The notes under the pieces were generated by a model that ran no database searches, had not been told where the DNA came from, and worked only from the letters and a program-made list of their open reading frames with translations. The position numbers were made by a program, and so were the translations under genes. Positions 47,757 through 56,470 of a stretch of DNA of 64,000 bases are shown here, one piece after another. Where the stretch lies: contig NZ_FNAL01000013.1 in NCBI RefSeq assembly GCF_900101915.1, positions 17,721-81,720 of the forward strand, read 5' to 3'. Source of the DNA: Psychrobacter pacificensis (GTDB lineage Bacteria > Pseudomonadota > Gammaproteobacteria > Pseudomonadales > Moraxellaceae). The stretch's first letter is position 1. Every line of letters begins with the position of its first letter.

Positions 47757-48231
47757 AGGTGGCCTTTTAATCTTATGGTTGTATCTTTATCTCTTATTTT
47801 TGACACCTTATACTGTTTCCAAAAATTAATCTGGCTTAGAAAACATTATAGAGAGTAGGCTCAGTAAGTATTGTGATAGTAGCTGAGTTTTAGTTGGCGT
47901 AATATATTCTAGCGCCCGAGGCATCTTATAAATTAGAGTAACAATATCGCTCATTATAGACAATAATTTGATTGACTGCAGGTTAACTTATGACCTTGTT
48001 TGTTTAATATTATTATCAAAAAAACATCAGCCTTTTTTCTTATACGGTGCAACCCCTCTTTCTTTCAATATAGTAGAACCTCAATAAAATTGATACAGCA
48101 TAGAAAACGCGCTCGATTAAATGCTACTTTTCTTGCTTGCTGTGACTGCGTCTCCAGAGGCTGCGAAAAATAGCGTTTAATCTTGCTATACCACTTTTAT
48201 AATGGTTTCACTATAAATACATAAATAGACA
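47757..48231. other. Gap between fimX-like and the 579-residue protein gene; contains repeat copy B
   Basis: About 475 bp of AT-rich DNA without a gene. The segment at about 48128-48172 matches the intergenic repeat also found near 13280-13324. The rest shows no motif I can name. Confidence 0.6.
48110..48178. repeat. Diverged copy of an intergenic repeat (copy B)
   Basis: The core TTTTCTTGCTTGCTGT, followed by GACTGCGTCTCCAGAGGC and TGCGAAAAAT, aligns without gaps to the copy near 13280. The second half contains GCGTCTC/CAGAGGC, which can pair partly with itself. It is likely an interspersed repeat of the genus. Confidence 0.45.
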
Positions 48232-49971
48232 TTATTTTGCTATTTCGTATTGACTAAACCCTTCAGTTATCATCAATCTACGACCCAAACGTAAATGGGT
48301 TTGTTTGCTGCTGATACGCATGATGACTCTATCATCAGGCTGAAAGTAAGACGAAGGTACAATCAGCGAACTCATGGTTTGCAGCTGCTCATCCTTACCC
48401 AGAATCAGCGCGGGCACAAAACAATGCTTCTGTGGGTCCCTCCCTTCCAAGCGCAACCCGCATGCCACAATCTGATGACCAAGCAATTGCCATTCAACCT
48501 CTTTGTCTTTGGTATCAAAATGTCGCCAGCGCACCACCCCTATTGACCAATCAGGCTGCTCTGTCACATCAGGTTGACAGAGTAAGAACAAACTCATGAT
48601 ATGTAATGATGGCGGTGTGGTTGCAGCAAGCTCGCCATCTATCATATCCATATCAAGAGCTTCCTCTCCAACATGCTCTTCATTCAAGACATCTACTGTT
48701 GGCACCAATCGCAGTGTACGAAATAATGACAGACTGTCATGGCTGTCAAACACCTCTATGTCTAATACGCTATTACTGTTTTGCTCTGCATTAACCGTGT
48801 CATAACGAGGGCGCTCATCTATGGATAACTCATCTATTGCTATCAAGCTAGCAAAGCTGCTTGAGTCACCAACATGGTGATGGATACTGTTAAAACCAGC
48901 GATTAAACTCGCACGGTGTTTGAGACTATATTTAGTAGGCAGCGTGAGCTGTGGTTGTAGATAACGATAACTGACTGTCATTGATATTGTATTCAACAGA
49001 CCGTGTCCTATCCCCACATTACTGCTCTCAGTGGATAGCTGCCTACGTGAATTAAAATACTGCACCATAGGAGTCAGCTCTAAAAACAAACAGTCATAGC
49101 AATCTTCATAGGGATTTATCTCAGAGTTGGGCGTTAGATACGTTGGTGGTTTATCACTCTGTAAATCTACGAACACGCGTGTTTCCGTCGTTGGTTCTAT
49201 TGTCGCAACAATATAATGAGACCATTCAGGCAATAAACGTTGTACCAATAGAACATTAGGACGACGCATGGCACATACATTCAATAAACTATGCAAACAT
49301 ATTTGGCAATAAAGCTGATGAATACTATTTGTGTAGGGTGTCACTGTTTCTCGATTCAACTCGAGATGAGACACACGCTGTTGATAAGCGAGGTGGTACA
49401 ACTGATTAATTCTGAACCAGAGATAATCTGATGGCTTGCGATAGCAAAGTGCCTCTTCACACAATAGCTTGTGGTACCTCAGTAGCGACTGATAAATGGC
49501 AACCGTAAGCGTATTGGCGCGCTTTTTATTGGTATTAAAATAGCGCGGAAAACCTTTCTTTAAAATATTTTTTGGCGGACTGTTTGATATTAATTCTTGA
49601 CGACGTACAACCTTGTCATAAGCCAAAATAATTAAATAATGCAAGGATTTTACTTGAGCCACATAACCCAACTGCACCTCACTCAGCGCGCCTGTTTCAT
49701 AAATATACTGCTGTCGTAACGTGGCAATCAACCGATCTGAAGCATCGCTCACAGCCGTCATCAGTTTAAGGCATTGAAGCTCATCTATATTGGCCTCGCA
49801 TAATACGGAGAGAACTTTTTCTAAGTGCTCAGCTTGCTGCTCTTGGGTTTGTGAAGATAGCGTTGTCAATAGTTTGAGCAAATGATGCTCTTGGCCGCTC
49901 ACTGATTGGTTTGGCGTTGGTAGTGGCTCTTTGGAAGAAAGGGCTTCTTGAAACTTAGATAAAGTTATCAT
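48232..49971 (-). CDS. Large protein of unknown function, possible PilZ-like C-terminus
   Basis: A 579-residue soluble protein without clear enzymatic motif. The N-terminal 300 residues look helical (AEHLEKVLSVLCEANIDELQ). The C-terminal part has WSIGVVRWRHFDTKDKEVEW, QLLGHQIVACGLRLEGRD, a hydrophobic AL-L pattern and VPSSYFQPDDRVIMRI, which resembles the beta-barrel order of PilZ-like proteins seen next to c-di-GMP genes. The canonical RxxxR...DxSxxG PilZ motif is not found, so binding of c-di-GMP is doubtful. It lies next to the FimX-like gene on the same strand with a 475-bp gap. Confidence 0.6.
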   Translation of the reverse strand: MITLSKFQEALSSKEPLPTPNQSVSGQEHHLLKLLTTLSSQTQEQQAEHLEKVLSVLCEANIDELQCLKLMTAVSDASDRLIATLRQQYIYETGALSEVQLGYVAQVKSLHYLIILAYDKVVRRQELISNSPPKNILKKGFPRYFNTNKKRANTLTVAIYQSLLRYHKLLCEEALCYRKPSDYLWFRINQLYHLAYQQRVSHLELNRETVTPYTNSIHQLYCQICLHSLLNVCAMRRPNVLLVQRLLPEWSHYIVATIEPTTETRVFVDLQSDKPPTYLTPNSEINPYEDCYDCLFLELTPMVQYFNSRRQLSTESSNVGIGHGLLNTISMTVSYRYLQPQLTLPTKYSLKHRASLIAGFNSIHHHVGDSSSFASLIAIDELSIDERPRYDTVNAEQNSNSVLDIEVFDSHDSLSLFRTLRLVPTVDVLNEEHVGEEALDMDMIDGELAATTPPSLHIMSLFLLCQPDVTEQPDWSIGVVRWRHFDTKDKEVEWQLLGHQIVACGLRLEGRDPQKHCFVPALILGKDEQLQTMSSLIVPSSYFQPDDRVIMRISSKQTHLRLGRRLMITEGFSQYEIAK

Positions 49972-50262
49972 CAGTATTCCTACTCACTGTTGGTCACTCT
50001 GAGTAAGTTGACAAGAGGCAAGTATGCAACCACACAAAGTAGAGCAATATCAGGTAAAAAGCATGCAAACTGTGTATTGTTTTAAAGAGACTATGGGTAT
50101 GAACGATAGAAGTTTTATTGTTAGACAATATATTTTAGGCGTTCTATCAATATAATGCCTGATACCGCGACCCCCTTCTTATAAAAAATCAGTCACTGAC
50201 CAATTTTTATCAACAATCGTCTCTTTTTAACAGGTTTTTTCTGCACCCCTATATTGCCTGCA

Positions 50263-51270
50263 TTAAATATGTTTGTAAATATCAATCGGCACCTTAAATG
50301 GCCTATTCGGCAGTTCTCTGACCAACTTGGGTACCAAATATCCCGGTAATGCTGCCAATATCGACCAGTAGAGCTCAATTGACGACTGCTCGTCGCTATC
50401 AAAGTGTGCTGCACCAGCCACCTTATCCAATACGTACAAATAATACGGTAGTACGCCACAAGCAAACAAACGCTGGCTTAATTCTGTCTGAGCATCGATA
50501 TTATCGTTAACACCTTTTAATAGTACTGCTTGATTTAGCATCGTCACGCCAGCTGCGCGAGCACGTTGAAGGTACTCTGCTGTCAGATCATCAATCTCGT
50601 TGGCATGATTGCAGTGAATGACCATCACGAGACGGCAACGACTTTGAGACAGTCTGTCTAATAGTGCGTCATCCAATCGGGCTGGAATAACCAGCGGTAG
50701 ACGAGTATGCAGTCGAATTGTCGTCAGCTGCGGAATAGATTCCAAAGTATCTAACCATGCAAACAGACGTCTATTGGTCACATTTAAAGGATCACCCCCG
50801 CTCAAAATCACTTCATTGATTTCAGGATGCGCGCTGATATAGTTGATGATATTTTCTTTTGCATCAGCAGTTGGCATATTGGCGCTATAGTCGAAATGCT
50901 GACGGAAACAGTAACGACAATGAATCGCGCACGCCCCAGTAATCGTCAGTAATACTCTTGATTGGTACTTGTGCAGCATTCCTTTGACAGGGTTTTGGCT
51001 GTTTTCGCTTAAAGGATCCGCTACATAGCCTGTTACGTTGATTTGCTCTTGTTGGTCTGGCAGTATTTGTCTTAATAGCGGATCATTACGGTCGCCCACA
51101 GTCATTTTTGCCACAAAGCCGCGCGGCACACGCAGCTCAAAATGCTTCGGCACATAGACCTCTGCACGTAGTGAGTCGAGTTTTAGGAGACTGAGCAACT
51201 CGTCAACAGAGGTAATGGCTTCCGATAATTGCGTTTGCCAGTTTTTTTGTGTGATTAAATGGTTTATCAT
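50263..51270 (-). CDS. epmB: EF-P beta-lysylation protein EpmB (lysine 2,3-aminomutase family)
   Basis: A 335-residue radical SAM enzyme. The cluster motif CAIHCRYCFRQ (Cys114, Cys118, Cys121) is followed by EVILSGGDPLNV and TIRLHTRLPLVIPARL. The PLP-binding Lys is likely in the C-terminal DKVAGAAHFD region. EpmB converts (S)-alpha-lysine to (R)-beta-lysine, which EpmA attaches to EF-P. The divergent efp gene 160 bp away makes the assignment firm. Confidence 0.93.
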   Translation of the reverse strand: MINHLITQKNWQTQLSEAITSVDELLSLLKLDSLRAEVYVPKHFELRVPRGFVAKMTVGDRNDPLLRQILPDQQEQINVTGYVADPLSENSQNPVKGMLHKYQSRVLLTITGACAIHCRYCFRQHFDYSANMPTADAKENIINYISAHPEINEVILSGGDPLNVTNRRLFAWLDTLESIPQLTTIRLHTRLPLVIPARLDDALLDRLSQSRCRLVMVIHCNHANEIDDLTAEYLQRARAAGVTMLNQAVLLKGVNDNIDAQTELSQRLFACGVLPYYLYVLDKVAGAAHFDSDEQSSIELYWSILAALPGYLVPKLVRELPNRPFKVPIDIYKHI

Positions 51271-51432
51271 GACAGCCTACTACCTGTGCCCAAAATCGGA
51301 TATTATACGCCCTTAGTGTCTACCCTATCAAAGTATATCGCTAATACGTAAGCACTTGGCTTGGCAGCAACTTTTGGTACAGTCAGCCTCATATCTATCT
51401 ACTACCATATCTACAACCCCTAGGAGTCTCTT

Positions 51433-52005
51433 GTGGCAAGTTTTTCTACTAATGAATTTAAAGCTGGTCTAAAAGTCATGCTGGATGGCAACCCTTGTGC
51501 CATTCTTGAAAACGAATTTGTCAAACCCGGTAAAGGTCAAGCCTTTAACCGCGTTAAGCTGCGTAATCTTCGTAGTGGTAAAGTACTGGAGCAAACATTC
51601 AAATCAGGCGACAGCTTAGAAGCGGCTGATGTGATGGATACGGAAATGAACTATCTATACAATGATGGTGAGTTTTGGCACTTTATGCACCCTGAAAGCT
51701 TTGAGCAAATTCAAGCTGACAAAAACGCGATGGGCGACGCGATACAGTGGTTAAAAGAGAACAGCAATGCTCTATGCACCATTACTTTGTTCAATGGCAC
51801 ACCTTTATCAGTAACGCCGCCTAACTTTGTTGAATTACAAATCACAGAAACCGATCCTGGTGTACGCGGTGACACCTCAGGTGGCGGTGGCAAGCCGGCT
51901 AAGCTAGAAACTGGTGCCGTGGTACGTGTACCGCTATTTGTACAGCAAGGTGAAATCGTCCGTGTTGATACGCGTACGGGTGACTATCAAACTCGCGTAA
52001 ACTAA
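51433..52005 (+). CDS. efp: Elongation factor P
   Basis: A 190-residue translation factor with KOW-like, OB and C-terminal domains. The loop [17 protein letters not shown] carries Lys34, the residue modified with beta-lysine by EpmA/EpmB, to rescue ribosomes stalled at polyproline. The start is GTG at 51433 with TAGGAG 7-12 bp upstream. The C-terminal [18 protein letters not shown] is the usual end. It is divergent from epmB and ended by a strong terminator. Confidence 0.95.
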   Translation: MASFSTNEFKAGLKVMLDGNPCAILENEFVKPGKGQAFNRVKLRNLRSGKVLEQTFKSGDSLEAADVMDTEMNYLYNDGEFWHFMHPESFEQIQADKNAMGDAIQWLKENSNALCTITLFNGTPLSVTPPNFVELQITETDPGVRGDTSGGGGKPAKLETGAVVRVPLFVQQGEIVRVDTRTGDYQTRVN

Positions 52006-52052
52006 TAGCGCGATAAGCGTGATTGGTCGCTGAGATTGTTGTGTTGATCACT

Positions 52053-52097
52053 AATAAAAAAGCTTAACCGCTCTATAAACGGTTAAGCTTTTTTGTG
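52053..52097 (+). terminator. Strong hairpin terminator after efp
   Basis: AAAAAAGCTTAACCG pairs with CGGTTAAGCTTTTTT around CTCTATAAA. The 15-bp stem ends in a T run, a classical rho-independent terminator between efp and the convergent histidine kinase gene. Confidence 0.88.
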
Positions 52098-52223
52098 TTT
52101 ACAGCGGCTGTATTTATTGTCGCATAGTCGCCTTTAACGTTTGGTAGCGCCTAGTATTTAGTTAGTCGCGCCTAATATTTAATAGTCATTGTCATGGCAA
52201 TTATCATGATAACGACCTGTGAC

Positions 52224-54011
52224 TTACTCTTCTTCTAATTGCTTTTGTATCAACCAATATTGCACTAAAGCGTTTAATTGCTCCTGTTTGAAGGGCTTGG
52301 TGCAATAATCTTGCATACCAACTTTTAAGTACTTTTCGCGCTCTCCATCCATCGCATTGGCAGTCAAAGCGATAATAGGTGGTAGTTCTTGAGGGTCATA
52401 AAGCTCATGCAGCTTAATAGTGGCCTGTACACCATCCAAAATCGGCATATGATGATCCATCAAGATGACATCATAACGTTTGGGAAACAAAGCAAAAGCT
52501 TCAATCGCTTGTTGACCGTCAGTCACATGAGTGACGGTATGACCGCTATTGGTCAATGCCTTTCTGGCAATAATGGCATTAACGGTATCATCTTCTACCA
52601 ATAAGATATGACCTGCACGCTCGTGGCTAGGCTCTGCCATTGTGAGATCATGAGAGTCTTGCCATGCTTCGTATTTCTCTTCATCAATAGTCGGTAGCGG
52701 CAATAACACTCGAAATGTAGTACCAACGCCTACGGTACTATCGACACAAATATATCCACCCATCAGATCGACAAGAGATTTGCAGACGGAGAGCCCAAGA
52801 CCTGTACCACCATAGAGACGATGCGTGAATTTATTGGCTTGATCATAAGCATCAAATATTGCCTCTAATGACTCAGCTTTTATACCGACACCTGTATCTG
52901 TGACCTCAATACATAAGGTCATATTTTTATCCGCCTTACGTTCTAACGTCTCCTGCCTCATGCTATTTTTGTCAATATTTTCGCGATAGCAGTTATCCAT
53001 ATGCTTGACATCAATACTCACTCGCCCGCCCTCACGAGTAAACTTAATCGCGTTATTGACAAGATTTGCAATGATTTGTTTGAGACGTACTGGATCCCCT
53101 TTTACATAAGGTAATAACGACTCGGTATAATGGTAATCTAGCGTCAAACCTCGTTGACGTGCCTTAATAGAAAATAGGCTGACCACTTCATTACATAATG
53201 TAGATAAATTGAGTGGGATAGAATCAATATACATTTTTCCAGACTCAACTTTCGATAAGTCCAAAATCCCATTAATAATCACCATCAAATGCTCATTAGA
53301 GACTTTGATGTTATCTACATACTCTCGCTGTTCAGCGCTAAGCTCGGTGTCACCTAGCATCTCTACCATACCAATGATACCGTTCATTGGTGTTCGTATT
53401 TCGTGACTCATATTGGCCAAAAAGTTAGATTTCATCTCATTGGCGTGTTTGGCATCACGTTCTTTATCCTGTAGCTTCAACGCATCTGCTGCCATCATCG
53501 CAAACTGCGCCAATACCTCTTTTTGTTGGTCACTAAAGCTATGGTTGGGCTTGGTATCCATCAGGCATAATGAACCTAACCGGTAACTTTTATTGCCCTC
53601 ATGCAAAATGATCGGTGCACCCGCATAAAACCGCAAATGAGACAAGCCAGTAACTAATGGGTTCTGACGAAAGCGACTGTCCTCCAATGCATCTGGCACC
53701 ACAAAGACTTCGTTAGATAAAACCGTATAATTACAAAAGGCTACTTCACGTGTTGTGGTACGTACACTCTCAGTCTCACTGTTGAATTTGCAGGCTGTTT
53801 TTAAATATTGCGTTTCCTCATCCATAAAAGTGATCGTTACCACCGGCACATCAAAAAACAGCTTTACGAGTGCAACGAGTCGATCAAATGCAGGCTCCTC
53901 ATCTTCATTGAGTACCTGATATTTTTTCAACTTGTTGATACGCTCTACTTCATCTACCGCTACTGGGTAGCTGCTTTTAGGTGAGTTAGATATAGACAAG
54001 ATCGACTCCAT
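52224..54011 (-). CDS. Hybrid histidine kinase (GAF-HisKA-HATPase-REC)
   Basis: A 595-residue soluble hybrid kinase. An N-terminal GAF-like domain (about 25-170, with [20 protein letters not shown]) has no membrane anchor. HisKA with [20 protein letters not shown] gives the phosphorylated His near residue 203. HATPase has [19 protein letters not shown] and [19 protein letters not shown]. The C-terminal receiver has [20 protein letters not shown], Asp near 517 in [13 protein letters not shown] and Lys in YCTKPFK. The partner response regulator or HPt protein is not next to it. The signal is unknown; the GAF pattern resembles those of light- or redox-linked kinases. Confidence 0.9.
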   Translation of the reverse strand: MESILSISNSPKSSYPVAVDEVERINKLKKYQVLNEDEEPAFDRLVALVKLFFDVPVVTITFMDEETQYLKTACKFNSETESVRTTTREVAFCNYTVLSNEVFVVPDALEDSRFRQNPLVTGLSHLRFYAGAPIILHEGNKSYRLGSLCLMDTKPNHSFSDQQKEVLAQFAMMAADALKLQDKERDAKHANEMKSNFLANMSHEIRTPMNGIIGMVEMLGDTELSAEQREYVDNIKVSNEHLMVIINGILDLSKVESGKMYIDSIPLNLSTLCNEVVSLFSIKARQRGLTLDYHYTESLLPYVKGDPVRLKQIIANLVNNAIKFTREGGRVSIDVKHMDNCYRENIDKNSMRQETLERKADKNMTLCIEVTDTGVGIKAESLEAIFDAYDQANKFTHRLYGGTGLGLSVCKSLVDLMGGYICVDSTVGVGTTFRVLLPLPTIDEEKYEAWQDSHDLTMAEPSHERAGHILLVEDDTVNAIIARKALTNSGHTVTHVTDGQQAIEAFALFPKRYDVILMDHHMPILDGVQATIKLHELYDPQELPPIIALTANAMDGEREKYLKVGMQDYCTKPFKQEQLNALVQYWLIQKQLEEE

Positions 54012-54020
54012 TAAATAATA

Positions 54021-54902
54021 TCAGACGCTCGATTGGTGACTCGTCTGCTTTATCAATAATTGTAACGCTTCATTGACCATAATCATTGCGACCACCGATG
54101 TGACGACCACTGCCGACCCATAACCACCACATTGTAATCCGCCTGCTTGGCAGCTCTTATCCACATGTGGTGGCTCGGTAGAATAAACACATTTGATACC
54201 GAACTTCTCTTTTAGCGCGCTATTGATGCCTTTTTCGTGGCGCAGCTTGTTACGCAATTTGGCAAGCAATGGATCTTGATAGCTATCACGCAAGTCGCTC
54301 ACTCTTATTTGACTTGGATCTATCTTACCACCTGCACCACCTGCACAGACCAGCTTTAATTTATTAAAACGGCAATGTAGGGCAATCGCCAGCTTGGCAT
54401 TCATATCATCCACGCAATCTAAAATTACAGTAGGCCTACCTTGATCGGCAGCTGCTTTCGCTTCGTGGCGACTCGGCAGTAGCGCTGCGACGTTTTCGAC
54501 GGTCAAGAAATCATCAACGAGATTTAAGGTGACTTGAGGGTTGATCTCCTTAATACGTGCCGCCATTGCCTCAATTTTGCTTTGACCAAACGTACTGTCT
54601 AACGCCGGTAGCTGCCGATTGACATTAGAGGCCACCAAAACGTCCAAATCAATCAAGGTAATCATACCGACTGCCGTACGTGCCAGCGCTTCTGCCGCCC
54701 AAGAACCAACACCGCCTACCCCAATGATATAAACATGCGACGCTGCAAACGTATTGACAGCTGATGTGCCATAAAGCGTACGCGTACCTTGGAAGCGGCG
54801 GTCATACTGCTCATTTTTTTCATCTACGCTAGCTTGTACATTATCATATTCGGTAGTGACTGGCTCTACGACTGGGTGCTCAATTTGTCTGGTTTCATTC
54901 AT
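54021..54902 (-). CDS. tcdA: tRNA threonylcarbamoyladenosine dehydratase
   Basis: A 293-residue E1-like ThiF/MoeB-family enzyme. It has the ATP-binding IIGVGGVGSWAAEALARTAVG (from about residue 60), DLDVLVASNVNRQLPAL, and DCVDDMNAKLAIALHC. TcdA uses ATP to cyclise t6A37 of tRNA to ct6A. A 40-residue N-terminal extension rich in Glu and Val precedes the core and is not usual. The segment CAGGAGGKIDPSQIRV and KCVYSTEPPHV match the TcdA group. It lies 10 bp from the kinase gene on the same strand. Confidence 0.87.
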   Translation of the reverse strand: MNETRQIEHPVVEPVTTEYDNVQASVDEKNEQYDRRFQGTRTLYGTSAVNTFAASHVYIIGVGGVGSWAAEALARTAVGMITLIDLDVLVASNVNRQLPALDSTFGQSKIEAMAARIKEINPQVTLNLVDDFLTVENVAALLPSRHEAKAAADQGRPTVILDCVDDMNAKLAIALHCRFNKLKLVCAGGAGGKIDPSQIRVSDLRDSYQDPLLAKLRNKLRHEKGINSALKEKFGIKCVYSTEPPHVDKSCQAGGLQCGGYGSAVVVTSVVAMIMVNEALQLLIKQTSHQSSV

Positions 54903-54971
54903 AGCTTTTTAAATACTCTTTTTAAATATTTTGACTGTGCTTACTTCATCTTTTAAGTATAAGTTTAATAA

Positions 54972-55958
54972 TTATGTTGGGTAGGCCCAGTTTACTTTTA
55001 GAGCATCGCAGCTATTTTGCCATAACTGCTTAGCAAGTTTATCCTGTGAGACACCCAATAATTCACTTAAACTCGACAATACCCAAGGCAAATTAGCAGG
55101 AATATTCCTATCATGTGCGTGGGCTGCCTCCCATTCATTGTCTAGGCTTTGTCCAACGGCTGAATGCTGACTATTTGAATTTTGACACATAATCGGCGTC
55201 ATGTCCGGACAGTCTGTCTCAATCACCAAGCACTCAATACCATATGTATCCACAGCGGCCTGAATAGCACGGCGCAGTTTTTTGGCGTTCGGATTGGTCA
55301 CCTGACCTGTAACACCCAGCTTAAACCCTAGTTTCACAAATGCCTTGGCTTCTTGTTCACCACCACTAAAACTATGCGCAATACCGCCCAATGTATGAGC
55401 ATCGTATTCATGCGCTTTTAATATAGCAAGCGCTTCGGCATGCGCCTTACGAATATGAAGCATCACTGGCAACTGATAGGTCACAGCGATATCTAGCTGC
55501 GCCTTAAAGAACCGCTTTTGTTTATCAAAAACATCAGGCTCTTTCATTGCGTCAGTAAAGGTATCCAAGCCAATTTCACCAATGGCTAATGGTCGACAGG
55601 CAGCAACCATTTGTGCCAATTCTGTCAAATGAGCATCAGTATGCTGCTCGATATAAAAAGGATGTAAGCCTAGCGCAATATGGGTACAGAAATCAGACTC
55701 GTTATGCTCGCCAGTGTCTATGCCAAAACGCTTTGATAACTTATCGATCAACTGCTTAGTGTCATACATACGCTCAAAATGCTGATAAAGATAACCAACC
55801 AGCACAAGATGACGTATACCTTGATGGTAAGCTTTTTGCACCTGTTGCTCTCGATCATTATCAAATACTGGCGCATCAAAATGTGTGTGGGTATCAATGA
55901 GCGGATAACAATTGCTCAAGGCTTGATTTACCCTATTTGATGACTCAGGACCAGACAT
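54972..55958 (-). CDS. TatD-family metal-dependent hydrolase
   Basis: A 328-residue TIM-barrel hydrolase of the TatD group. Metal ligands are in PLIDTHTHFDAPVF (HxH), AIGEIGLDTF (Glu), VMLHIRKAHAEAL (His), GIAHSFSGGEQEAKAFVKLG (His) and VIETDCPDMTP (Asp). TatD-type proteins are DNases or hydrolases involved in repair. It is longer than typical TatD (about 260) because of a segment near residues 240-260 with QNSNSQHSAVGQ and at the N-terminus. It precedes tcdA by 69 bp. Confidence 0.87.
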   Translation of the reverse strand: MSGPESSNRVNQALSNCYPLIDTHTHFDAPVFDNDREQQVQKAYHQGIRHLVLVGYLYQHFERMYDTKQLIDKLSKRFGIDTGEHNESDFCTHIALGLHPFYIEQHTDAHLTELAQMVAACRPLAIGEIGLDTFTDAMKEPDVFDKQKRFFKAQLDIAVTYQLPVMLHIRKAHAEALAILKAHEYDAHTLGGIAHSFSGGEQEAKAFVKLGFKLGVTGQVTNPNAKKLRRAIQAAVDTYGIECLVIETDCPDMTPIMCQNSNSQHSAVGQSLDNEWEAAHAHDRNIPANLPWVLSSLSELLGVSQDKLAKQLWQNSCDALKVNWAYPT

Positions 55959-56078
55959 AAATACACTCCAAAAACAACGTGTTTAGCAAAATACCTTATC
56001 AACCATCATATTATACACATGGTTGTAGTAACAGCTTATTCAAGCAATGCCTCGTTTATTATAAAGCGCTATGCGCCC

Positions 56079-56246
56079 CTACTGGGTATCCTTATCCCCG
56101 TGATGAGCATTCTTATTTTTTAAATTTGCGATATTAGTGTCAGTCACCTTATCGGATTTTCGACTACTACGCCGAGGAATAATCAATAAGGCGGTGGCCA
56201 CAGCACCCAAGACCAGCCAACTTTTACCCCTTTTATGATTTGCCAT
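56079..56246 (-). CDS. Small membrane-anchored protein, 55 residues
   Basis: A short ORF translated as MANHKRGKSWLVLGAVATAL then LIIPRRSSRKSDKVTDTNIA and a charged tail ending DKDTQ. It has one N-terminal hydrophobic helix (about residues 10-24) followed by a basic and hydrophilic tail, the layout of a bitopic small protein. An AGGTAGAGA lies about 6 bp before the ATG. It fills an otherwise gene-free gap between the TatD and gspD genes. No homologue is known to me; coding status is uncertain. Confidence 0.45.
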   Translation of the reverse strand: MANHKRGKSWLVLGAVATALLIIPRRSSRKSDKVTDTNIANLKNKNAHHGDKDTQ

Positions 56247-56373
56247 GATTGTCTCTACCTATTGATACAGCACCAATTTTATGGATATAAATGTGCATAC
56301 CTATTTTTATCTCACTAAAGTTTAGTATACGTAAAATACGACGGTCGCTCTGTTTAGCTGTGTTACGAATACG

Positions 56374-56423
56374 CAAGCCAATGTATGATGTAATTTTTGT
56401 TTATTACACCGTACATTGGCTTG
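56374..56423. repeat. Long imperfect inverted repeat (21-bp arms) downstream of gspD
   Basis: The arm CAAGCCAATGTATGATGTAAT (56374-56394) faces ATTACACCGTACATTGGCTTG (56403-56423) across an 8-nt loop TTTTGTTT. Nineteen of 21 positions match, the other two being wobble or mismatch. No T run follows on either strand, so it is not a classical terminator. It sits just after gspD on the minus strand. Confidence 0.75.
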
Positions 56424-56470
56424 TGCTGATTTAATATATCAGTTGTTTAAAGTGGTGGTTAATAACTGCT

